From positions 1 through 43,092 of the forward strand of contig JACOWJ010000030.1 of assembly GCA_016176845.1 (NCBI GenBank): a stretch of DNA of 43,092 nucleotides. Direction: 5' to 3'. The notes under the pieces were generated by a model. It did not search any database. It was given only the letters and a program-made list of their open reading frames with translations, and was not told the DNA's origin. Positions 17,234 through 26,297 of the stretch are shown here, piece after piece. This DNA is from Nitrospinota bacterium (GTDB lineage Bacteria; 2-12-FULL-45-22; JACOWJ01). Numbering within the stretch: the first letter of the stretch is position 1; each line of letters begins with the position of its first letter. Position numbers and translations under genes: made by a program.

Positions 17234-19111
17234 CTAAGCGATCTTTTTCCGCTTCCGGGAAAGGTAGTCCACCACCACGTACTCCCCGATCCGATCCGGG
17301 GTGGTAAAAAAGGCCCGGCCCCGGTTGATCCGGGCCAGCTGGTCCACAAACCGCTCCAGGAAGCGGTCCTTGCCCAACATGAAGGTGTTAATCACGATCC
17401 CGTCCGCCGTGCAGCGCTTTACCTCTCGGAAGGTCTCTTGAAGCGTGCGCTGGCTGGGCGGGTACTGGAGGTAAAGGTAGCTCCCCTCGAAATGGGCGGT
17501 GGGCTCTCCATCCGTGATGAGGATGATCTGTTTGTTGATCCCCCGCATCTGGGAGAGGATCTGCCGCGAGAGTTTTAAGCCCTCCTGGATATTGGTGAAG
17601 GACATGGGGATGTCCATTCGGTTTACCTCCTGTGAATCGATCTCCAGCGCCAATGGGCCCCAGGAGGGGCCGAAATGATCGACCATCATCAGGGAGGAGA
17701 AGCCAAAGGGCTTGGGATGGACGAATGGCAGATCTTCTAAGAGGATCTCCTGGGCCAGGGTGTAGAACCCGACCACCTTGAAACCATCCCGGGGGAACTG
17801 GGACCGAATCAGCTGCTCCATGGCCAGGGCCACCTTCTTAGCTGCCAGGAATTTGTTGTAGCGGTCCATGGAGCCGCTCATGTCTAACATGAGAACCAGC
17901 GAAGTCTGCGTCAGATTTTCCTGCCGGTAGGTCTCAAAGTCCCCGGGGAGAAGCCGGAGGGAAAGATGCGGGGAGCGAGGCGGTGGGATAGGGGGAGGGT
18001 GGAAGGTAAGGGGTGAGCGGAGGCCGTCGGCTTCTCGCAGCAAAGAATTCTTCAGGGTTGCCTCCAGGTGCAGGTCGAAGGGATCTCCGTATTCGTAACG
18101 GTGGCTTTCATCGATCCGCAAACCCCCGATCCCCGGGCGCTCGGTCGTGTGGTGGCCAAAGGGGTCTTTCTTCAAATGGGCGAAGATGTCCCGCAAGGCC
18201 TTCTGGCCGATCCGGCGGATCCCTCGAGGACTCAGGATATACCGATCTCCCCTTTGGTAAATATAGCCCCGCGCTTCCAGTTGTTGGAGGAGCCGTTGAA
18301 GTCGCTCCACCTGTTGGCGCCCTTCCTCCCCCAAGACCTCCAGAACCGCCGACGCAGGGAGATCCTTCAGGCAGCCCTGGCCACGCTGGATTTCCCGCAG
18401 GGTCTCCTCCAGTTGTTCGATCCGGTCGAACTGTTCCTTGACCCGGAGGGCCTGCTCGATGTCCAGGGGCTCTTTTCCCCAGAAAGGATAGGACTGCAGG
18501 GAAGAGAGCTTGGCCAGGTTGCGGGAGAGCTCCTGGAGCTGCTCCCGCAGCCCCTCGTCCATGGAGAGGAAAGCCTCCTGCATCATTTTTTCTATCTCTT
18601 CCCGCATCTCCCGGGGCATACTCTGGAGGAGCGATTCCATCTGGGCCAACTCTTTTTGGATGCGGTCCAACAACTGGTCCAGGCCAAGCTCCCGGTAATT
18701 GGGGGGGAAGCGGTCTCCATATCTCTCAAGGAAGCCCTGGTAATCGGGCCTGGCCCCGGCGATCCGTTCTCGGATCATCTCGTTCAGCTCCTTGATGAGC
18801 TTCTCGGCCTCCTGGATCCTTTCCTGGGTCAGGCCACGTAGCTGATCCCGAAGAGATTGATAGAGGGAGTCCAGATCGTATTTTTCCAACAGCTCTTGTC
18901 GTTTCTTCTGCAGGTCGCGCCACAGGTCCTGCAAGCCTTTAATCTGGTTCCCCTCCTGGTCAGCGGTGCCTCTTTGGCAAAGCCGCTGCAGGAGCACATC
19001 GATGTCTCCATCTTCCAGCACCCGGTCGGACAGATGGTCCATCAGCTGGTCCACATCGAAGGGAATAGCCTCCTGGAGGGGGTCCCAGCGGGAATAGCGA
19101 TATCGGTTCAT
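17234..19111 (-). CDS. VWA-domain protein with long helical N-terminal region
   Basis: MIDAS-like DMSGSM; IILITDGEPTA; coiled-coil-like Q/E/L/R-rich N-terminal 350 aa. Confidence 0.85.
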   Translation of the reverse strand: MNRYRYSRWDPLQEAIPFDVDQLMDHLSDRVLEDGDIDVLLQRLCQRGTADQEGNQIKGLQDLWRDLQKKRQELLEKYDLDSLYQSLRDQLRGLTQERIQEAEKLIKELNEMIRERIAGARPDYQGFLERYGDRFPPNYRELGLDQLLDRIQKELAQMESLLQSMPREMREEIEKMMQEAFLSMDEGLREQLQELSRNLAKLSSLQSYPFWGKEPLDIEQALRVKEQFDRIEQLEETLREIQRGQGCLKDLPASAVLEVLGEEGRQQVERLQRLLQQLEARGYIYQRGDRYILSPRGIRRIGQKALRDIFAHLKKDPFGHHTTERPGIGGLRIDESHRYEYGDPFDLHLEATLKNSLLREADGLRSPLTFHPPPIPPPRSPHLSLRLLPGDFETYRQENLTQTSLVLMLDMSGSMDRYNKFLAAKKVALAMEQLIRSQFPRDGFKVVGFYTLAQEILLEDLPFVHPKPFGFSSLMMVDHFGPSWGPLALEIDSQEVNRMDIPMSFTNIQEGLKLSRQILSQMRGINKQIILITDGEPTAHFEGSYLYLQYPPSQRTLQETFREVKRCTADGIVINTFMLGKDRFLERFVDQLARINRGRAFFTTPDRIGEYVVVDYLSRKRKKIA

Positions 19112-19130
19112 CCCTTTGACCTCCCTGGTT

Positions 19131-20270
19131 TTATGGTTGGACGGACCTGGCGCAGCGGAACCCAATGATCATCGTCATCCGGTAGAAGTGCGCATAGGCC
19201 AGGCGGTTGCTGCAGCGGGCCACATAATCGAAGTCATCCCAGGAGCCCCCCTTCACCACCCGGTGGCTGTAGGTTTCGTCGAACCAGTCGGCCGTCCACT
19301 CCAGGACATTGCCTACCATGTCGTAACAGCCGTAAGGGCTGATGCCCCGGGGGTAACGGTCCACCGCCGTGTAACCCAGAACCCCACCTTCTTTCGTGTT
19401 GCAGCATTGAGGATCAAACCGGTCCCCCCAGGGGAAGAGGCGGCCATCGGTCCCCCGGGCTGCCTTTTCCCACTCTGCCTCGGATGGAAGCCGCTTGCCC
19501 CGCCAGCGGGCATAGGCGCGCGCCCGGTACCAGGAGATCCAGCGGGTTGCCGGGTAAGCGGCGCGCTCCGGGGGAAAGACGTGAGAGGGATCGAAGCGCA
19601 GGAACTGGGCATTGGTGACGGGATATCGATCGATATAGAAGGCCTCGACATGCGTGGGGCGGCGATCATCTCCCATCAGGAACTCGCCTGCCGGCACCAG
19701 GACCATCTCCTCCGGGTCCTCTCCGGCAGCAGGGGCGGGGCCGATGCTCGCCTCCTCCCATCCGAGCTCGGGATAGCTCCCCGGCGGGGGCTCAACCCCG
19801 AGTCGGCGCAAATGCCGGGCGGCCTCGACCTCCTCCAAAGACTCGGCGCACACCGGACATGCGAGGTCCCTTCCCACCTGATGGCTCCGGCAGAGGAACA
19901 TTTCCCAGCAGAAGCGGCAGCGAAAGGTGGCCTCGAAGCTGGGATTGCGTTTCCCGCAGAAGGGGCAATAGCTTTGAGGAAAGGGCCCTCCGAAGGTGTA
20001 TTGGATATCATCCCGAATCTTTTCGAAGATACGATTCGGCCGCGAGACCCTCAGAAAACCACCTTCTAAGGGAGAGCCCTTACGAGGAGAGGGTTGGGCG
20101 GGGCCGTTCTCCCCGGGCAAAAGGGGGCTTCCACAGCCACAACAGAACCGGGCCCCGACCCGGGTCGGCCTGGCGCAGAGGGGACAGGGCTTCAGAAGGG
20201 GGGTGCCGCAATGGTCGCAGAACCGCCCCCTTCCGCCTCGATTTCCGCAATGAAGACACCGGGAGTCCAT
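19131..20270 (-). CDS. multi zinc-ribbon protein with C-terminal formylglycine-generating-enzyme (SUMF1-like) domain
   Basis: CLHCGNRGGRGRFCDHCG, CPLCARPTRVGARFCCGCG, CPFCGKRN ribbons; MVLVPAGEFLMGDDRRP..VEAFYIDRYPVTNAQF..RLPSEAEWEKAARG..GNVLEWTADWF..VVKGGSWDD. Confidence 0.88.
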   Translation of the reverse strand: MDSRCLHCGNRGGRGRFCDHCGTPLLKPCPLCARPTRVGARFCCGCGSPLLPGENGPAQPSPRKGSPLEGGFLRVSRPNRIFEKIRDDIQYTFGGPFPQSYCPFCGKRNPSFEATFRCRFCWEMFLCRSHQVGRDLACPVCAESLEEVEAARHLRRLGVEPPPGSYPELGWEEASIGPAPAAGEDPEEMVLVPAGEFLMGDDRRPTHVEAFYIDRYPVTNAQFLRFDPSHVFPPERAAYPATRWISWYRARAYARWRGKRLPSEAEWEKAARGTDGRLFPWGDRFDPQCCNTKEGGVLGYTAVDRYPRGISPYGCYDMVGNVLEWTADWFDETYSHRVVKGGSWDDFDYVARCSNRLAYAHFYRMTMIIGFRCARSVQP

Positions 20271-20286
20271 ATGCTCGCTTCGCGAG

Positions 20287-20361
20287 AATTGCAAAATGCA
20301 AAATGCAAATTGGAAACTTTAAAATTCATTTTGCATTTTGCACTTTGCATTTTGCAATTCC
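20287..20361. repeat. heptad hairpin H (AAATGCA / ATTTTGC)
   Basis: AATTGCA AAATGCA AAATGCA AATTGGA ... ATTTTGC ATTTTGC ACTTTGC ATTTTGC AATTCC. Confidence 0.9.
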
Positions 20362-20511
20362 TTAGGGAGGGGCCCCTACCCCATAAAGTTCAGGGGCGGA
20401 CAACCTCCCCCGGCCCCTCCTTCGTAAGGAGAGGAGACCCGATATGACGCGGGTTCTCCCCTTTGCCAAGGGGGAGCCTGCGACGAGCTCAGTCGAGCGT
20501 TAGAGGGGGTT

Positions 20512-21222
20512 TTATTCGTCAGAGCTCCCACCTGTCCGCCCCTGAACCCCATAAAGGTCGGGCAGGCCCTCCAATCGCAGCTGCCACCCGGGTCCCCAGG
20601 CCTTCAGCCGGCCTGTGGCGATCTCCTGGATGAGCTCCCGCTCGTTGCGGATGGGACGCTGGAAGGCGGTAACGCAACGGCCTACTTCGATCGGGGTATG
20701 GGCATCGCTCCCTGCGCAGGCCACCAGCCTAAGCTGGTGGCTTACCTCGACCGAGAGCTGGTTCTCTCGCAGGGTGTTCTGGCCGTTGTAGACCTCCAGG
20801 ATCTTCACCCACTGAAAGAGACGACGACGGCAGGCATCCTCCGGGCGCAACGTGGGACCAACCATCCCATAGCCTCCCCGCAGATAGTGGGGATCGCGAA
20901 AGGGATGGGCGGCGATTGCGATGCCTTTGGCTTCCTGCAATCGCTCCAGCAATCTCTCCAGCCGATACAGTTCGTCCTCGTAGCCATCCAAGCCGAAGGT
21001 CACGAAATGGCCGTGATCGGTGCTCACCTCTATGCCCCGCAGCACCAGGAAATCGTGAACCGCCCTCAGATGCCGGATTTCCGCTTCTTCCCAGATGGCA
21101 TCGTGCTCCACGAAACAGATCCCATCGAGCCTTTTGGCCTTGGCGACCCGGATAGCCTCCACGGGGTCCAGGACGCTACAGGGGGAGAAGGTCCGGGTGT
21201 GAATATGCAGGTCGATCAGCAT
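20512..21222 (-). CDS. PHP-domain metal-dependent phosphoesterase
   Basis: LIDLHIHTRTFSPCS, ICFVEHD, IAAHPFRDP, ACAGSDAHTPIEVG. Confidence 0.88.
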   Translation of the reverse strand: MLIDLHIHTRTFSPCSVLDPVEAIRVAKAKRLDGICFVEHDAIWEEAEIRHLRAVHDFLVLRGIEVSTDHGHFVTFGLDGYEDELYRLERLLERLQEAKGIAIAAHPFRDPHYLRGGYGMVGPTLRPEDACRRRLFQWVKILEVYNGQNTLRENQLSVEVSHQLRLVACAGSDAHTPIEVGRCVTAFQRPIRNERELIQEIATGRLKAWGPGWQLRLEGLPDLYGVQGRTGGSSDE

Positions 21223-21495
21223 GGGTCAGCAGAAGCGCTCGAGTCAAAAGAGGGACGCCGACGTCGATTTTTCGGTTTAAGCTCCGATCCGTGGCGGCGG
21301 GGAAAAGCTTGGCTTCTTGAGCAGGCGCCCTCTCCCACCCGCGGTCCGCCGGCGGATTCTTAAACTACCCGTGATCCAAGGCATTCGTATTTGGCTTTGA
21401 GTATACCATATCCGGCAAATCCTGCCAACCTTGATCCTTATCTGCGGTCTTCGGAGGATGATCGCATCCGGGCATCCTCCCCCTGGGGGGAACTG

Positions 21496-21520
21496 GATCG
21501 TATAGGATTTGCATTTTCAG
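21496..21520 (+). repeat. GATCGYATAGGAATTTCC family copy (variant)
   Basis: gatcgtataggatttgcattttcag. Confidence 0.7.
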
Positions 21521-21580
21521 CTTTCCCGGGATCGCCGGGCACCAACCCGGCCTTCACCTTGTTGAAAAACTAATTTATAA

Positions 21581-21615
21581 AAAAGCTTGCATTTATGCCA
21601 CCATTCTGATATAGT
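21581..21615 (+). promoter_or_regulatory. sigma-70-like promoter upstream of cspA
   Basis: TTGCAT-17 nt-TATAGT in the AT-rich gap. Confidence 0.6.
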
Positions 21616-21662
21616 ATCGCACATTAATCTACGTTGCACTGGTTTAAAAATAGTCTCTCAGG

Positions 21663-21696
21663 GCTACAAATCGGCAAGTGGATTTGTAGCTTTTTT
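21663..21696 (+). terminator. intrinsic-terminator-like hairpin inside the cspA 5' leader
   Basis: GCTACAAATC-GGCAAGTG-GATTTGTAGC perfect 10-bp stem followed by TTTTTT. Confidence 0.75.
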
Positions 21697-21741
21697 CGTT
21701 TTTAGGCCCTGATGCAACCAATTCTGAAAGGAGAGAAACTA

Positions 21742-21948
21742 ATGGCAAAAGGGATAGTCAAGTGGTTTAACGATAGCAAAGGCTACGGTTTTATTACCCC
21801 GGAAGAAGGAAAAGACTTGTTTGTTCACTTTTCCGGCATTAAATCTGCCGACAACGGGTTTAAAACGCTCTGCGAAGGAAACGAAGTTGAGTTCGACGTG
21901 ACAGAAGGACCTAAGGGTCTCCAGGCGATCAACGTCGTAAAACTCTAG
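21742..21948 (+). CDS. cold-shock protein, CspA family
   Basis: [43 protein letters not shown] upstream. Confidence 0.95.
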   Translation: MAKGIVKWFNDSKGYGFITPEEGKDLFVHFSGIKSADNGFKTLCEGNEVEFDVTEGPKGLQAINVVKL

Positions 21949-21955
21949 TTCTTAA

Positions 21956-22037
21956 GAAATCGTTATGGCCTGGCAAAGCTGGCCGCCCTCGCAATGAAGA
22001 CGGGCTCCAGAGGGACCCGGGCATTTTCACGGTAAAC
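21956..22037 (-). repeat. TTACCGTGAAAATGCCCGGG family copy
   Basis: reverse complement tttaccgtgaaaatgcccgggtccctctggagcccgtcttcattgcgagggcggccagctttgccaggccataacgattt. Confidence 0.85.
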
Positions 22038-22047
22038 AAGCAAGGCC

Positions 22048-22076
22048 CCTGATAACTTGTAACCAGGGGCCACCTT
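22048..22076. terminator. possible terminator hairpin after cspA
   Basis: GGCCCCTG-ataacttgtaac-CAGGGGCC inverted repeat, no strong T tract. Confidence 0.4.
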
Positions 22077-22413
22077 TAACCTTCCAGCGCCAGCCCCTAT
22101 ATTTGGTCATGATATTCCTCGCTATTCCTGGTTCTCCTCTTCCTCGATTTTCTGTAATCGCTTAAAGGCCCTAAGCACTTGCCTGACCTGATACGGCTTG
22201 CCATCCCCTTCTTTTCCTGAAGGCGGTGGAGTTCGCGGTTGGCCGCAACGAGCGGCGTGGCAAAAGTTGCATTTCGTCTCTTCCTGCTATACTATACACA
22301 ATCAATGGTTCCGGGTACAAGCCGTACTCCCGAGACCCCATGGGCAGCGGAAAACGATCCTGCTGATGCTCGGGGGCGGCACGGGAGATTGAGGGGGGAA
22401 GGAGGTTGCGCAA

Positions 22414-23220
22414 ATGCCCAGTCCGTTTCCGGGAATGAACCCCTATCTGGAACATCCCGTCTTGTGGCCGGGTGTACATCAGGGCCTCATCACTTACGCC
22501 ACAGAGACCTTGAACGCCATTCTACCGCCGCGCTATGTGGCAAGCATCAATGAGCGGCTCTATGTTGTCCAACCGGAGCGTGACATTTACCCCGATGTGG
22601 TCGTGGTAGAGCATCCGTCCCCTCAAAGACCGATGAGACAGGGCACAGGGGAAACAGCGACCGGAGTGGCCGTTGACCCTCCCTGGGTGCTAACCATCGA
22701 TTCCGTGGAGATGCGCGAGGTATTTATCGAAATTTTGTCGGTAGCGGACGAGAGCCGCGTGGTGACGGTGATTGAAGTCCTCAGCCCCTCCAACAAAGCA
22801 GATGGCAGTGAGGGGCGGCAACTTTATCTGACCAAGCAGCAAGAGATTTTGGAGAGTCAAGCTCACCTGATTGAGGTAGACTTGCTACGACAAGGGGAGC
22901 ATACTGTTGCCGTACCACGAGGGACTCTGCTCAGAAGGGGTAAATGGGACTACTTAGTGTGCCTGCATCGTGGCGGACAGGGTAGGCGTTATGAAGTCTG
23001 GGCAATCCCATTGCGGCAGCGGTTGCCATGCATTGGTGTGCCGCTGGCAGATGGCGATCCTGATGTTGCCTTAGACTTGCAAGCCGTATTCAACCGCTGT
23101 TATGACGCGTGTGGCTACGCCCGCCGACTGGACTACCGCCGTGAGCCACGGACGCCGTTGAAAGGCGATGATGCGGAGTGGGCGAACGCGCTGCTGCGAG
23201 AGCATGGACTGCGGGATTGA
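22414..23220 (+). CDS. DUF4058 family protein
   Basis: MPSPFPGMNPYLEHPVLWPGVHQGLITYATETLN..LPPRYVASINERLYV characteristic N-terminus. Confidence 0.85.
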   Translation: MPSPFPGMNPYLEHPVLWPGVHQGLITYATETLNAILPPRYVASINERLYVVQPERDIYPDVVVVEHPSPQRPMRQGTGETATGVAVDPPWVLTIDSVEMREVFIEILSVADESRVVTVIEVLSPSNKADGSEGRQLYLTKQQEILESQAHLIEVDLLRQGEHTVAVPRGTLLRRGKWDYLVCLHRGGQGRRYEVWAIPLRQRLPCIGVPLADGDPDVALDLQAVFNRCYDACGYARRLDYRREPRTPLKGDDAEWANALLREHGLRD

Positions 23221-23284
23221 AGGCATGGCACGCCAATCCATTCTCCAGAACTTCGAGCTGGCCAGGGGCCAGGGACGTATCTTT

Positions 23285-23308
23285 GATCGTATAGGAATTT
23301 CCATTTTT
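23285..23308 (+). repeat. GATCGYATAGGAATTTCC family copy
   Basis: gatcgtataggaatttccattttt. Confidence 0.9.
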
Positions 23309-23310
23309 AA

Positions 23311-23385
23311 AGGGCTAGAGGCTAGGGGTTAGCAAAAGTTCTTCTTCACTAGCCCCTAGCCCCTAATCCCTAGCCCCTAACTTGT
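23311..23385. repeat. heptad hairpin I (GGGCTAG / CTAGCCC)
   Basis: GGGCTAG AGGCTAG GGGTTAG ... CTAGCCC CTAGCCC CTAATCC CTAGCCC CTAA. Confidence 0.9.
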
Positions 23386-23483
23386 TACCTCGGATCGTCA
23401 TTTCCGCCGAAGGATTAGCTATCCCCTCCATGCGGGCTGCAGGGCTGCCCGACGAAGGATGACCGGCCCTCCGTTAGATCGGT

Positions 23484-25334
23484 TTAACCCTCCAGCCCCA
23501 ACCGCTGCAACGTCTGGGGCAGTGGCCGGCCCGTCTCGGGGTCCCAGCCCATCTCGGCGTAGTAGGCCCGCCGCATCTCCTCGAAGACTGAATCGATGCT
23601 TCTTCCCCGGTGAGCGCCCTCGGGGATCGCCTCCCGCAGCCGGGGGGAGAGGGAGTCATCGTCCGGGGTGAGGCCGTGCCGGACGTTGAAGAGGCGCAGC
23701 AAGTTGATGATCCGCTCTCCCACCTCCAGGGCCCGGGCCTTGTCGAGGTCGTAGCCCGTCACGGCGTTCAGGGTGTCCACCATCCCCTGGAGACTCCCCT
23801 GGCAGAGGAACATGCAGATCCCCAGGGTGTCCTCGAATTGCCGCTTGGGGCCAGTCCTGGCCTGAGCCTTGGGCACCATCTCCTTGGAGAAGAAGGGGAT
23901 TGGCTCGGGGAAGCCCAGGTCGGGCGCGGCGGAGAGCTCCAGGGAGGAGCCTTCGATGGAGCCCATGTTGGAGACGGCCTGGCCGAAGAGGATGCTCCAG
24001 CGGCCGCGCGGGTCGTGGACGTGGGGGGCGAAGCCCTTCTTGGCGTAGACGGCCAGCTCTTGAGCCCCGTTGCCGATCCGCTGGGAGGAGCGCATCACCC
24101 CCTCGGCCAGAAGGCCACCCAACCCCTCCCGGCGAGCGATCCGCCTCAGCAGCTCCTCGACCGCCCCGGCATTGCCCCAGCTCAGGTCCAGCCCGTCGGT
24201 ATCGTCCGGGTTCAGGATGCCCCTGGCGTAGCACTCCATGGCCAGGCTGGCGCAGAAGGTGGCCTCCTTGAGGTCCATCCCCAGCCGGTCGTTCAGGTCG
24301 TTGAGCATCAGGGCCGTGCCGGCATCCACGATCCCCACGTTGCTGCCCCAGGCGGCCAACCCCTCGTACTCGGGCTCCTCCACCACCAGCCCCTTGTAGG
24401 GGCCCGTGGTGACCTGCATCAGGAGGCAATGGGCGAAGGTACAGGCGTGACAGGCGCGGGGCTTGGTCTTGAAGGTGCTGCGCAGCGAGGCCCCGTCGAA
24501 GGAGGGGTGGTCGGGGAAGAGGTTGGCGGTCAGGTTGCGGACGGGCAGCCAGCCCATATTCTCCGCGGCCGAAAAGAAGCCGGCGGTTCCCCCCTTGGAG
24601 ACTGCCCGGCCGAAGGGAGAACTGGAGGCGCTGTCGATCCAACCCTTGATCAGGCCCTTGAGCCGGGCCAGGTCTCGCTCGTGGACCGGGATGCCGCGGC
24701 TCCCTTCGGCCACGATCGCCTTGAGCCGCTTGGAGCCCATGACTGCCCCGGGGCCGCCCGAGGAGGCCACGTGCCCGCGGTCGCTACAGATGGCGGCGAA
24801 CCGCACCCGGTTCTCCCCCGCCGGGCCGATGCAGGCCACGCTGAGCCCGATATCCATCCCCTTCTGGCCGTGTTGCTCCCGCAGGGCCATCTCTGTCTCC
24901 CAACTGTCCTTCCCCACCAGCCATGCGGCATCGCGGAGCTCGGCCCGGCCGTCGTTGAGGTAGAGGTAGACCCAGTCGGGGGAGCAGCCGTGGACAACGA
25001 CGGCGTCGTAACCCGCATGCTTCAGGCGGGCCCCGAAAAAGCCGTTGGCATGGCCCGCGGAGGCGAAGCCGCTCAAGGGGCTCCGGGTGACCACGGCGAA
25101 GGTGCCCGATCCCGGGACCAGCGTCCCGTTCAAGGGGCCGGTGGCGAAGATCAGGCGGTTCTGGGGGTCATAGGGCTCCACCCCTGCCGGGACTTCATCG
25201 TAAAGGACCCGGGCCCCGATCCCCGTTCCTCCCACAAACTGCCGCAAAACTTGAGGGGACAGGACCTCATCTTTGAGTTCCCGGGCGGTCAAGTCCACCC
25301 TCAGGATCTTGCCTGCATAGCCGCCTCTTGCCAT
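23484..25334 (-). CDS. aldehyde:ferredoxin oxidoreductase (tungsten AOR family)
   Basis: GGYAGKILRVDLT, GTGIGARVLYDE, GPGAVMGSKRLKAI, CHACTFAHC cluster motif. Confidence 0.93.
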   Translation of the reverse strand: MARGGYAGKILRVDLTARELKDEVLSPQVLRQFVGGTGIGARVLYDEVPAGVEPYDPQNRLIFATGPLNGTLVPGSGTFAVVTRSPLSGFASAGHANGFFGARLKHAGYDAVVVHGCSPDWVYLYLNDGRAELRDAAWLVGKDSWETEMALREQHGQKGMDIGLSVACIGPAGENRVRFAAICSDRGHVASSGGPGAVMGSKRLKAIVAEGSRGIPVHERDLARLKGLIKGWIDSASSSPFGRAVSKGGTAGFFSAAENMGWLPVRNLTANLFPDHPSFDGASLRSTFKTKPRACHACTFAHCLLMQVTTGPYKGLVVEEPEYEGLAAWGSNVGIVDAGTALMLNDLNDRLGMDLKEATFCASLAMECYARGILNPDDTDGLDLSWGNAGAVEELLRRIARREGLGGLLAEGVMRSSQRIGNGAQELAVYAKKGFAPHVHDPRGRWSILFGQAVSNMGSIEGSSLELSAAPDLGFPEPIPFFSKEMVPKAQARTGPKRQFEDTLGICMFLCQGSLQGMVDTLNAVTGYDLDKARALEVGERIINLLRLFNVRHGLTPDDDSLSPRLREAIPEGAHRGRSIDSVFEEMRRAYYAEMGWDPETGRPLPQTLQRLGLEG

Positions 25335-25345
25335 CGCGCGCCCTC

Positions 25346-25418
25346 CTATTAGGGGTTAGGGATTAGGGATTAGGGGCGAGTAAGGAAGGGTTTTTACTAA
25401 CCCCTAATCCCTCATTAG
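25346..25418. repeat. heptad hairpin J (TTAGGGA / CTAATCC)
   Basis: TTAGGGG TTAGGGA TTAGGGA TTAGGGG ... CTAACCC CTAATCC CTCATTAG. Confidence 0.9.
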
Positions 25419-25666
25419 AGTTTTCCCCCGCAGATGGGGGGAAGGATGCTGATCCCATCGCCCTCCTTCAAGCCCTGCGATGGGCGCCCATGCTCCCCAT
25501 TAACCAGGAGGATGGAGGAACTGGCTGCCTCCTGGGGGATTCCCAGCCGCGCCAGCAGGTCCCCGATCGTTGTCCCCTCTTCCAGGGTGAGCTCGAACGG
25601 GTGGCCCATCGTGTCATGAGGAAGGTAGTCCATCAGTTGAGCATAGAGCCTGACCGCGACCTTCAT
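25415..25666 (-). CDS. MoaD/ThiS-family ubiquitin-like sulfur carrier protein, C-terminus GGKL
   Basis: MKVAVRLYAQLMDYLP...LTLEEGTTIGDLLARLGIP...ILLVNGEHG...LKEGDGISILPPICGGKL; ATGA overlap with the upstream FeS gene. Confidence 0.85.
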   Translation of the reverse strand: MKVAVRLYAQLMDYLPHDTMGHPFELTLEEGTTIGDLLARLGIPQEAASSSILLVNGEHGRPSQGLKEGDGISILPPICGGKL

Positions 25667-26154
25667 TATTTCATCCCCGGGTAGGCCTCCTTCAGCTGCT
25701 GCGACAGGGAGACCATCCTGGCCAGCCTGCCCTGGCTGGCCCCTTGAAATTGTAAGGCTCCAGAGGGGCAAAAGGCCACACACTCCGGCTCACCCCCGCA
25801 AAGATCGCACTTCTCCGCCTTCCCCTCCGGGCTGAAGCCCACCAGTCCGAAGGGACAGGCCAGGGTGCACATCCGGCATCCGATACAGGCCTCTTCCCGA
25901 ATCGAGACCGTTCCGAGTTCTTCGTCACGGGAGAGGGCTCGGGAAGGACAAACTTTCGCGCAGGAGGGCTCTTCACATTGCAAGCAGGCCAGGGGGAAAC
26001 AGAGGGCCTCCTCCAAAAACGCGACCTGGCGGACCCGGGATCTGGCCGGGTTGAACTCTCCCGCCTTCTTCAGGGAGCAGGCCAGCTCGCAACTTCGGCA
26101 TCCTGTGCATCGCTCTGGATCGATCTGTAAACTATTGCGCATTACCTTGGTCAC
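25666..26154 (-). CDS. polyferredoxin-type 4Fe-4S electron-transfer subunit (AOR-associated)
   Basis: Four cysteine clusters CTGCRSCELAC, CLQCEEPSCAKVCP, CIGCRMCTLACP, CDLCGGEPECVAFCP. Confidence 0.9.
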   Translation of the reverse strand: MTKVMRNSLQIDPERCTGCRSCELACSLKKAGEFNPARSRVRQVAFLEEALCFPLACLQCEEPSCAKVCPSRALSRDEELGTVSIREEACIGCRMCTLACPFGLVGFSPEGKAEKCDLCGGEPECVAFCPSGALQFQGASQGRLARMVSLSQQLKEAYPGMK

Positions 26155-26204
26155 CTCCTTAACTTTCCACCGATAGGCGTTTTGGTATCAATTCACCATT
26201 TCCC

Positions 26205-26288
26205 TTGGGACACCCAAGCGCATGAAAATGAGTTACGGTGCTCCCTCTCCCCTGAGGGGGGGTGGTCTGGCATTTTCGTGTTACAAAC
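26205..26288 (-). repeat. GAAAATGCC...CATTTTCATG family, copy with C/G core
   Basis: reverse complement gtttgtaacacgaaaatgccagaccaccccccctcaggggagagggagcaccgtaactcattttcatgcgcttggg. Confidence 0.8.
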
Positions 26289-26297
26289 GCCAGGATC

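Noticed and set aside
23610-25352. 580-aa plus-strand ORF
   Set aside because: Antisense shadow of the AOR gene; G/H/A/Q-rich with no recognisable motif.
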